From contig QEOQ01000274.1 of NCBI GenBank assembly GCA_010279815.1, positions 738,196 to 791,281 on the forward strand: a stretch of DNA of 53,086 nucleotides, written 5' to 3'. The notes beneath the pieces are model-generated. The model was not told where the DNA came from. It saw nothing but the letters and a program-made list of their open reading frames with translations, and made no database searches. Shown piece after piece: positions 20,401 through 28,045 of this stretch (its first letter is position 1; each line of letters opens with the position of its first letter). This DNA comes from Brachionus plicatilis (taxonomy: Eukaryota; Rotifera; Eurotatoria; Ploima; Brachionidae). Both the position numbers and the translations under genes were made by a program.

Positions 20401-22127
20401 TTAAATTTTTCTTAACATTTGTGTTAAAAGGTTTTTCAATTTGTGTTTAAGAGTTTTTGGTATGAAATTTTCATTTTTGTGTTGAAAAGTTTTGCGATGT
20501 GGGGAGCAGTTTTTTGATTGTGGGGAGAAGACTTTCATTTGTGGGGATGAGTGAGACCCTTAAGCATTTTATAGAACTAAATTATCTCTTTTAGTAAAAA
20601 ATCTATTCAAGTTTTTCTTAATTGAAATGGTCGAATTGAAGCGAATTTCTCAACCCCTAAAACTCTGCAATTTTCTGTAAAATGCTCACCATTAAAAAAT
20701 ATGTGATAAAAATAAATTGCAGAGTTTTTGCAGAGCTTAGAAATTTGTAATATATTGTTAAATTTCATAAAAAAAATAAAAAAGTTTTGTCTACATTTTT
20801 ATTCAATAATAAAAAAAATAATTGTAAAATTGTAAAATCTTTTTCTAATTTTAATTTAAAATTTACATTTGATCGTGCAGTTTAATTTGCCAAAATAATT
20901 TCAATTAATAAAATATTAATTAAAAAAAATTTATTTTTCCAGTATTTGCTAAACACCAACCTGAAATCGAATTGTATTGACCAAAAACTTGAAGCCATAA
21001 GACATCTAGGTTTACTGCAGGTCGGTGACGGCTCTACAATATACACCCTGGGCAAGATACTAGAAAATGTTGAGGAAGACGAGTTAATTCGTTATGAAAC
21101 GGCAAAGTCGCTCATTCTACTTGGATTTTGGGACTGCTTCTTAATCGACTACCTCATAGAAAAACTCAAGACCACCTCAGATGAAATTAAAGTCGAAATT
21201 TTGGCCTGTATCATTCGTGGTAAATATTGCACCGTTCTGGAAGACTTAGAACAATTCAAAAAATTTATAAGCACTCTGGAAGAGCTTATAGATGCCAGGA
21301 ATCTGGAGCTGGCTCAAAAAGCTTGTTTATGCATTGGTCAACTAGGCGTGAAGCACAGCGAAAAAGCCATTAACAAACTTGTCAGAATTTACGAGCATGG
21401 CAAAGATGAAGAAAAGAAGTCTCTTTGTTTGGAAAGCTTGGTCAGACTTTTTGGCAAAAAAGACACCAAAATAATTAAATTTGTAATAAAAGCTGTTCAT
21501 TATGCCAAACATTGGACAGCCCGTATTTCAGCAGCAAAGCTTTTGTCTCACATCGGGGCGAACATTTTAAGTATCAATAGCCTTTACGATGATGCCTACA
21601 GGCTGTTGTTAGATCGGCTGTCTAGCGACCCAATAAGAGAGGTAAGGTTAGCAATTGGTGAGTCCATTAAAGACCTGCAAATGTTTGACATGGCTTTTAG
21701 TTCCATAATAAAGTAAATTTTTTTTTAAGTTAAGATTTTTGTCAATAATATTTCAATTTTAGAAATCTTGAGCATACTGATGAAGAATTTAGAGCCAGGT
21801 CGGTCATTTCAATTGTAAATAAGGATTATTTTTAGAGGTGTTTTTTTTTAATGGATTTTTTTTAAGGAAATGTTGGGAGTAAGAAAGAAAAAAGTTATTC
21901 AGAATTTGATTGATATGCTGGAGTTGGATAGCAGTGAGTTTGTGCGAACAACTGTTCTAAAAACACTCGGAAATTTAGCCCCTAATAATCCCAAAGTTAT
22001 TCAAGCTTTTAATAATTTGGAAAAAAGTTCCAAAATTTACAAGTATTTTTTGTTATTTGATTTTATTTTTTATTAAATTTTCCGTTAACTTAGAATTATG
22101 ATGCGAATGAATGAGAAGTCTTATTGA
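11477..22127 (+). CDS. HEAT-repeat protein, HEATR4-like
   Basis: I join eight exons by frame and splice phase: 11477-11999, 14292-14425, 14478-14889, 16508-17073, 20943-21712, 21763-21814, 21867-22042 and 22094-22127. The total is 2667 nt, 888 residues. All junctions are GT-AG and phases match. The N-terminal ~545 residues are charged, with a coiled-coil-like helical part (about 25-175), an acidic low-complexity part (exon 3) and a basic stretch rich in Pro (LRPRATFRNYVPQPFLPP). From residue 546 there are consecutive helical HEAT repeats with the usual LG.L, A..LI.LG and VR.....LG patterns up to about residue 880. Long N-terminus plus C-terminal HEAT array and overall length resemble HEATR4, a protein of ciliated cells with poorly known role. 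Family assignment is by recall of architecture, so the symbol is left blank. ATG 11477 is one of three tandem Met codons. Four introns are 50-52 bp; the others hold transposons. Confidence 0.75.
12259..12595. repeat. Fold-back MITE in intron 1 (GGCATTGTGAA group)
   Basis: 337-bp near-palindrome: left end GGCATTGTGAAATTAGGAAC, right end the complement of GGCATTGTGAATTTTGGAAC. Arms of about 150 bp include AAATTTAGTCTCTRCAA on both sides. Flanks TTGCTTTT and TTTGTTTT may be a degenerate 8-bp duplication. Ends and internal CTCTGCAA words relate it to family A. Confidence 0.8.
12757..13159. repeat. Second GGCATTGTGAA element in intron 1
   Basis: About 403 bp between inverted ends GGCATTGTGAATTTTCACAC and the complement of GGCATTGTGAATATTCATAC. 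Flanks TATTATAG and TATAATAG agree at 7 of 8 bases, fitting an 8-bp target-site duplication. It contains the tandem array at 12986-13048. No coding potential. Confidence 0.7.
12986..13048 (+). repeat. Tandem repeat, 22-bp unit
   Basis: Unit TTTATTTTATTTTATTTCTAAA occurs nearly three times in a row inside the MITE at 12757-13159. Confidence 0.8.
15035..15539. repeat. Fold-back family B in intron 3
   Basis: Starts CAGAGTTGTATAAAAGTC and ends GACTTTTATACAAGTCTG. The interior is built of inverted AAGTCAAG/CTTGACTT words on either side of an AT-rich centre. Related to 36548-36989 and 43492-43692. Confidence 0.75.
18018..18320. repeat. Complete fold-back element, family A, in intron 4
   Basis: 303 bp. 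The first and last ~60 bp are near-perfect inverted copies starting GGCAATGTGAAATTTTAGTA. A core CTCTGCAAAAACTCTGCAAT is mirrored by ATTGCAGAGTTTTTGCAGA. The left arm carries an extra GTACAATATTGTAC segment absent from the right arm. Non-coding, MITE-like. Confidence 0.88.
18321..18775. repeat. CTGACCCCC-containing repeat in intron 4
   Basis: Includes CTACTAAAATACTGACCCCC, CTGACCCTCC and CTGACCCCCATTTTTCCTG, then GAGAATTTAACGAGC. The first part resembles 51917-51960, and 18470-18640 resembles 10920-11110. Repeat class not recognised. Confidence 0.5.
18776..18860. repeat. Nested perfect palindrome
   Basis: CTGAACCCCATTTTTCTTGA at the left is the exact reverse complement of the right end at 18841-18860. 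A second hairpin (GAAGAGAATTTAACGAGC with its complement) is nested inside. Strong cruciform potential. Confidence 0.85.
18958..19222. repeat. MITE with perfect GGTCTAGTCGG inverted ends
   Basis: 265 bp, ends GGTCTAGTCGG and CCGACTAGACC (11 bp perfect). Subterminal TGAACCAT/GGTTCA and GGTGAAC words are inverted between halves. AAAAACTT borders it on the left and recurs 2-3 bases after the right end, a possible 8-bp duplication. Confidence 0.75.
19740..19830. other. GC-rich island with a hairpin in intron 4
   Basis: About 90 bp of roughly 50% GC in an intron that is otherwise about 20-25% GC. CTCTACG (19747-19753) pairs with CGTAGAG (19773-19779). The minus-strand frame is open through it (includes LNPVAAPLITLRPACFR), and the plus frame is partly open. 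It could be a small RNA, a coding fragment of a transposon, or foreign DNA; I cannot tell which. Confidence 0.4.
19981..20559. mobile_element. Non-autonomous MULE-like element with 9-bp TSD
   Basis: 579 bp, starting GGGAATATTAACTCCCCACA and ending TGTGGGGATGAGTGAGACCC. TTAAGCATT flanks it exactly on both sides (19972-19980 and 20560-20568); 9-bp duplications are the hallmark of Mutator-like elements. Both ends carry inverted sets of CTCCCCACAAA and AACACAAA words, probably transposase-binding subterminal repeats. On the minus strand it contains the SWIM/AT-hook fragment at 20210-20374. It sits in intron 4 of the HEATR4-like gene. Confidence 0.85.
20210..20374 (-). pseudogene. SWIM zinc finger plus AT-hook-like tail inside the MULE element
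   Basis: The minus-strand frame reads HFKCKKKDCDCKYFVKFG then FCSHQLAL, giving the SWIM pattern CxCx8CxH (CDC...CSH), followed by a basic KQKRGRTKYAEKW tail and a stop. In MULE transposases the SWIM finger and a KRGRP-like tail form the C-terminus. A stop lies just upstream in frame, so only this last part remains. Confidence 0.75.
20640..20742. repeat. Family A core hairpin
   Basis: AAAACTCTGCAATTTTCTGT ... AAATTGCAGAGTTTTTGCAGAG: the central hairpin of fold-back family A without its outer arms. A related diverged core is at 19850-19950. Confidence 0.7.
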
Positions 22128-22883
22128 AGCTTTTGAATTTTTTTTAAAGTTTATTTAATCAGTCGGCTTTTGGAATAAAACATTTTCCATAATCTGTCTT
22201 AATTTTTAGTAATTACATCACACATTTGCTATGGATGCTATGGATCTTAATCTAACCACAACTCTTCTCATAAAAAGAAAAGTTAATTTTAAATTTTTTA
22301 CGCTAAAAATTTAAAATCGCTGTTCTGCGCACTCAAAAAAAATTTTCTAACTGAAAAAAAAAATCAACTAAATTTTACACTTTTTCAAAGTCTAAATAAC
22401 ACACTTTTCTAGCGTATGGAAAACGCGCTTTAAAAATTTGAAAAAAATAATAGCAAAATTTGATGATGATTTTTACACCGATGATGAAGACGCTGTTACA
22501 CCATGTTTATTCAAAATAAAGAATTAGATTGTCAATTTGACAAGCCGGATAAGACTCGTAAAAGACGCTGTATGTATTGGAGTCTAGAATTAGTTTTTGA
22601 AAACTATCAAGAAGATTTTAAGTCAATTGAACACAAATGGAAAAAAAACATAGGAACACGATGGTAATTACGGTCTAAAACAATACTTTTAATGCAGCTT
22701 AAACATAAATTGCAAAGCTTTGATTCATCTTCATATTTTGAATGAGTGTCAAACTATCAATATGCTCCGTGACCAAGAATAGCACAATCATGATTTTATT
22801 GCAAGACTAGAAACTAAAGACTCATCGGAGGTGGATTGATTAAAAACTTCAAGGATACTAATTAGATTAAAAACAATTTATTA
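22128..22883. other. Downstream of HEATR4-like gene, possible zinc-finger remnant
   Basis: A plus-strand stretch at 22504-22650 reads a Lys/Arg-rich segment with KRRCMYWS, reminiscent of the F/Y-W-C part of FLYWCH fingers, then stops. Too decayed to assign. No other gene seen. Confidence 0.3.
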
Positions 22884-22925
22884 TACAGTATGTCACAAAA
22901 AGTTAGAATCAAACTCTAAGATTAT
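22884..22925 (+). repeat. Tc1/mariner-like terminal fragment
   Basis: TACAGTATGTCACAAAAAGTTAGAATCA type end following a TA. The same ACAAAAAGTTAGAATCAA word starts the Tc1-like remnant at 24163. Only the terminus is present here. Confidence 0.55.
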
Positions 22926-23149
22926 ATTTTAATAGCGTGCGCTATTAAATAAATAAAAAGAGAGAGAGAGGGAGAGAAAAATAAAAAAACTTTCTTCTCT
23001 ACTTCTTTATTAATCAAATTAAAAATAAAACAAAATATATATAAAGAAATCCAGCAAGGCCCCAGAAGGCCGTGGTCTACTGGAGGGGGTGTTACAATAT
23101 TTTAAAATTAAAATTATCGTTAAATTAAAAAATTTTATGCTTAAATTAG
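22926..23149. other. AG-rich and GC-rich patch of unknown nature
   Basis: Holds a perfect AATAGCGTGCGCTATT palindrome near 22932, an (AG)n run at 22962-22976, and CCAGAAGGCCGTGGTCTACT followed by GGAGGGGGTGTTACA. The last word looks like a polypurine tract next to a TG-starting LTR, but no matching LTR pair was found. Confidence 0.3.
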
Positions 23150-24060
23150 GTATCTAATTAAAGGATTTACTATAATCTAATGCTAAATGAATCTAATGCC
23201 AAATATTTAATGTCAAGTACTCTAATGTCAAATCGTTACATAAGAAAAAAGTGTCAATAATGAAATAAGGAATCTATTGTTTTTTCTTAAAAAATGAAAC
23301 TAATGCCAATTTTATATTTAGGAAATTAATGTCTTCTCTCTAAATAAAGAAATTATCGCCGAATAAAAATTAAAGAAACTAGTGCTAATGAAAGTAATGA
23401 TAAAATTTTTTGATTATTAATAATCAAGAAATTGAAACCGCTTTTTACATAATATAGATTTAAACTTTCCAAAAATAAGTAAACCATTCTATTCCATTCT
23501 ATGTTTTGCATTACATCTCCTAGTAATTTCGGAATCGATAATATAAAAAACTCTCATCCCATATTTATATATATAAATTTTCGATATTGGTGGAGAACTG
23601 ACAATAAAGACTCTTAAACAAGATATGTTTGTAGTGAAACCAATTGCTCTGCCAGCATTCGTATTAAACAGAACAAACTATTGAAGCAAAATGAAAAGCA
23701 TTACCATGATTCGTTGACAGACTCCGAGGACATTTTACTCAAGTCAACTCAAGATCTAAAAAAAGAGGTAACAGGAGATATAACAAAATCAATAAAAAAA
23801 TGTTACAACAATAGTTTATAATTAATTTTATTTAATTTTTATCTAATTTTTTGTCATTATTTTAATTGGCATTATTTTACTTTATCATTAGATTTTTTTG
23901 ACATTTTTTCTTATTTTGAAAATTAGCAATAAATCTATTTAGCATTATTTTCTTAAAATATTTTTTGACAATAAAATATTTTGGCATTATTTTTTTTTAC
24001 ATTAAATTTTTGACATTAGAATCATTTGACATTAATTTACAGATAACCAATTAAAGCTCA
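23150..24060. mobile_element. MULE-like remnant with inverted arrays of TAATGYCAAA around a FLYWCH fragment
   Basis: The left part (23160-23420) repeats TAATGCCAAA/TAATGTCAAA-type words in plus orientation. The right part (23850-24045) repeats the complement (TTTGACATTA, TTGGCATTA). Between them lies the FLYWCH-like coding fragment at 23630-23790. Inverted arrays of short subterminal repeats around a transposase piece suggest a Mutator-like element. No clean TSD was found, so edges are approximate. Confidence 0.55.
23630..23790 (+). pseudogene. FLYWCH-type zinc finger fragment
   Basis: Plus-strand frame with CSETNCSASIRI, then KHYHDS: a C-x4-C ... H-x-H pattern as in FLYWCH/WRKY-GCM1 zinc fingers, which often form the N-terminus of MULE transposases in animals. 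It continues open to KKEVTGDI. No start codon and no transposase domain follow. Confidence 0.55.
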
Positions 24061-24162
24061 TTTATTCTCATTTTGAATCAATTATAACACTTAAGCTTAA
24101 AAATAAAGGCTCTTTATTAATTAACCTCAATAAAATTTAACTATCTTTTAGAGAAATAAAAT

Positions 24163-24560
24163 TTTACACAAAAAGTTAGAATCAAGCTTTTGAATCAAAA
24201 TAAAAATCGGATATCCGATATTTTGATTAATTTTTTGCCTAATATGCAAAAAGACTTGATTATTCTTAATTTGAGATCATGCTTGTCATAAATTGCGACA
24301 ATTAGCTAATTACTTAATCTCATCAAAGAAAGATTACCAAAAATTTGCCAAAAATAGAGAAAATGGGTCAAAAAAAAAGTCAGCGACCAACAAAGATGGC
24401 AAATTACAGGTCTTTTGAAAGATCAGACAAAAACTGAAAGAGAAATAGCTGAGTTAGTTGGAGTTTCGCAAAAATTCTTAAAAACAACCAAGCGGAATTT
24501 CGAAGCGACATTTAGGGTGAACAACTTTGAAAACTGAGGAAGACGTCTAAAACTATCTAA
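24163..24560 (+). pseudogene. Tc1/mariner-like transposon, 5' part
   Basis: Begins with the terminal word ACAAAAAGTTAGAATCAA. About 210 bp in, a frame from 24388 reads GLLKDQTKTEREIAELVGVS and then a GRRLKLS linker: the N-terminal paired-like helix-turn-helix and GRPR-type linker of Tc1 transposases. A stop codon interrupts it before the linker and the DDE domain is absent. 5' terminus plus DNA-binding domain only. Confidence 0.75.
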
Positions 24561-24579
24561 CCTAATTGCTCGATGAAGA

Positions 24580-24740
24580 ATGGCACTAAAATTCTACTTC
24601 ACCAAATTATTATTAAATACTTCACCAAAATAAATCACCAAAAAAATTTTATTTCACCAAAAAAATATTTATTTCAACCAAAATAATAGTTTTTATCACC
24701 AATAATAATACAAATCAAACCAAAAATAATAACTGAACTA
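24580..24740. repeat. CACCAAAA array, 3' flank of the MULE pseudogene
   Basis: Repeated TTCACCAAA/CACCAAAAAAA words. A very similar array with ACCCAAAAAATATTTATTT lies on the other side at 26255-26330, in the same orientation instead of inverted. Confidence 0.6.
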
Positions 24741-26196
24741 TTAAGGCTTGTCTTGCCTTTGCAGGTCTTCCAGGTTTTCTTTTTTCGTCGATAATGGTAT
24801 TTCACATCCAGGAATATTAAGAATTTTTGATATACCAATCAAGTGCTTGCAAATGTTATTCTTGATGTACCATCTACATGAACATTTTCCGTTCTTGAAG
24901 TCTACTAAATCGGGTGCAATGACATTTAGAAAAGGTTCGTGCTTTTTATAGTCCTCGAATTCATCCCAAACACAATTAAGGTGAACAGTCATCCAGTTGT
25001 CAACATATGTTTGATCGATTTGTTGATTATTTTTATTGCCGACAAAATATAATTTTAGGTTATTGTTTATTTTATGTTTAATGACCGGATGTTTACTTTG
25101 TAACCATTGTGCAGCAGCTGTCCAATCTGCAAGTGTTGTCTCGACTTGGGTCTAAAAGTCTTTGGTATTTTTGTCAGCTGGATCTCTATCGGATGGCAAA
25201 AAATGATTCGTTCATCTACAACTGATATAAATCTCGGTACAGTAAGTCGATCTTTGAAAGTAGATTGTCCCTTTATAAATCGATTAGTTGATTCTAAAGC
25301 ATTGTTTGAACTTGGATAACCTGGAGCGTTGCCTTCGAACCAACCAGGTTGTTTTGTAAACCATTGTTCTTTAAAATACTTAATGAAATTTTCAACGAGT
25401 GAGTCGTTTTTTAAAAGCCATTTATCACAAAATAATCGATTCGCTGCTTCGAATATATTTTCATTGATTGATAATTGTATTACCATGATTTCTGATATAA
25501 TTGCATTACTGGTCTCACTTGGAATTGAAACTTAGTACTTATTAACATTTCTAAGCACATGGGCCCAACACATAATTCGTTTACTAGGCTTACCAAAAGC
25601 TTGCTCAGACCAATTGTTATTGCGTAACTACCATCAGCAATTAATATAGTTGTCAACAAAGCTGGTAAGTTTATTTTAGAAACAGCAATTTTTAAACTAT
25701 TGCAAATAAATTCGTAATCCGATACTGTTTCTGATTTTGTCAAAGCCAAACCGAAAGGGTGATAAGGCTTGCATCTGTCTGTTGTAACAATCATTTTAAC
25801 AGGGAAACCGTTCCAAATAAATTTATAAGTTCCATCTAAATTGACGTGAGTGACATGAACTGTTGCAGATAAAAGTCGTCTGGATGTAAAAAAAACTCTC
25901 AATTGCGACTTGTCTTATGAATCGTCATATGAAATTTCGTAATTGCTTACAAACATTTTTTCTTGTTCTTGATCAGTTGGGATAGATGTATACGCTTTTA
26001 TATTTCTTCTAATTCTCCTAAAGATTACAAGTGCTCGCTTATTTTTCCCAGGTCTCCCTTTCTTCCTATTTGCGCCTAATGGCACGTCTTTAGCATTTGG
26101 ATGCCATTCAAGATCATGAAAGCGACACATCATCGCCAATACGTAATACATATCGAGATATTTGTGCCCAATAATCATTTTTATAATACTCGACAA
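24741..26196 (-). pseudogene. MULE (Mutator-like) transposase pseudogene
   Basis: Read on the minus strand: 26196-25918, a basic part with AKDVPLGANRKKGRPGKNKR; a TAA at 25915-25917; the same frame to 25480 with the transposase core NLDGTYKFIWNGFPVKMIVT (first Asp) and IADGSYAI (second Asp); frame change; 25486-25067 with SNNALESTNRFIKG; frame change; 24992-24741 with the SWIM finger CSCRWYIKNNICKHLIG. Order and motifs identify a MULE transposase. One stop and two frameshifts make it inactive. The VPLG..KKGRP segment normally follows the SWIM finger, yet here it precedes the catalytic core, so the locus may join the tail of one copy to the body of another. Flanked by same-orientation CACCAAAA/ACCCAAAA arrays. 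Confidence 0.85.
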
Positions 26197-26344
26197 TAAT
26201 TTTTATGCCCCAGTTTTTATTTCGTTTGGAATAATTTTGACTAAAAATAGATACCCAAAAAATATTTATTTTTGTACCCAAATAATTAATACAAATACCT
26301 TTTTAATAATAATCCAAAAACAAATTTAAATTAAGTTAATTTAA

Positions 26345-26575
26345 TCAAATTTTGGCAAAGTAAATTTTTTGATCAAATTTCATTTTTCAATTTTGATTTT
26401 TAATTTAATTTCAATGCTTTTTTTACAAATTACAATCCTTTTTCAAATATCTAAAAATAAAGCTTATTAATGTTATAAAAATATAAAAATCTTGGATCAA
26501 TTTTAATTACGCTTTTTTAAAATGTATTGATCAAATTTGAAAAATGAAATTTGATCAAAAATTTTGTATTTTTTT
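26345..26575. repeat. Palindromic MITE, family C, copy 1
   Basis: Inverted arms with TTTGATCAAATTTCATTTTTCAA. The core CAAATTACAAT ... ATATAAAAATCT is shared with copy 2 at 27031-27275. Non-coding. Confidence 0.75.
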
Positions 26576-27030
26576 TTAAATATTCTTCTAGAAAGTAGCT
26601 AAATAATTTCATTAAATAAAAAAAATTCTATAAATATTTTTCTATGAGTTTTGTCTTATTTTATTACTTTTCTATGAATTGATATATTTTTATCTCTTTA
26701 TTTTTTCCGAACATATTAAAAATAAAATAATCAAATTAATAAAAACATAGCACATCTAATAAATTTAGACCCATACAAATAAATTGCAACTAAAATCATA
26801 AAGATCAATTTTTTTTTTAATTGACAATAAATTAACTCTATTTAATATTTCACTTGAAATTCTTTCTAAGAAAAGTGATTCTGAAGGAGCATTAGCTCGA
26901 TTCAGATAAATAATTAAATAAATTAATAAGCGTAGTGAACATTTTTATATCAGCTAAACAAAATAAAAAAAACTCGATTATAATCATCGTGAACTCAACA
27001 TGCAATCAATTTATCAGACCTAATCATTTG

Positions 27031-27275
27031 TAGCAGTCATTTGGCAAAATAAAATTTGATTTTTCAAATTTGATCAAAACTTTTTAAATGCGCAATTAAA
27101 TCTCAATGCATTTTTAGCAAATTACAATTCTTTTTTTTTTAAATTTTTAAAAAAAGCTTTGAAATGTTATGAAAAAAATATAAAAATCTGCAATTAAATT
27201 TAATTACGCATTTAAAAATGTTCTGATCAAATTTGAAAAATTAAATTTTATCAAAAATTTTACTTTGTCAGTCAC
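27031..27275. repeat. Palindromic MITE, family C, copy 2
   Basis: The left end TAGCAGTCATTTGGCAAAAT is mirrored on the right by a complement reading TAGTGACTGACAAAGTAAAA; arms of about 75 bp share TTTTTCAAATTTGATCA and AAATGCGYAATTA. About 245 bp, non-coding. Confidence 0.8.
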
Positions 27276-28045
27276 TACCATGTCAAAAATGTCATGAAAG
27301 ATTCTAACAAGAGGATAAAAGATAACAATATTGAATTTAAACTACCTGAAATGAAAATATTCATCATTTTTTATCTATTAAAAATATTTGTAAAACTTGT
27401 TATGCTGACATGAAGAAAAAAAGAGGGTTTTCCTGCCCATATGGTTATATTAAGAAAAAAAATGTTTTTTTTTTTAGATTTTCTTAAGTTTCTTTTACTA
27501 AATATGTTTTTTTAGTGATCAAATGGAATAAATAATTTTTATTTGGTTTATTTAAAATAAAAAAATTGACACAATATTAACTTTTTTATTTTTTTTGGGG
27601 ATTTTTATTAATTTTGTGGAATTTAGCGGGTTAAAATTTGACGATTTATCTCGTAAATAATCAAAAATAATTCATTTAAATCGGAGAAAAAATTATCAAT
27701 AATGCAATCAACTTTTAACTTTTTATTTGTAATTTAAATCTAAACAAAAAATTCAAAACAAAGATAAAATTGAACTTCAAAATCTTCAAGTCGAAACATT
27801 GATTAGATTAGACTTACAAAAATATTTTAAAATTTGTCAATCTAAGCTTTTTTTTTTTACTAAAAACATTTATTCGACAAATTTTCTCCTAAAAATGAAT
27901 GTTTCTCTAGAATCAAGCTTCGAACATCAAACAAATATTGAATAACACATTGATTACATTTATTTGATAAAGGAGTGTCAAACAAAACATAAAAGAACAT
28001 AAAAAGTCAATCACAATTTTTTAATTTATCTAATAAAATTTTTAA
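27276..28045. other. Upstream region of the GH81 gene
   Basis: AT-rich, no ORF of note. Expected to hold the promoter and 5' UTR of the gene at 28046. No specific element recognised. Confidence 0.4.

Noticed and set aside
22960..23100. LTR retrotransposon end (polypurine tract plus TG start)
   Set aside because: GGAGGGGG-TGTTACA is suggestive, but no second LTR, TSD or coding part was found.
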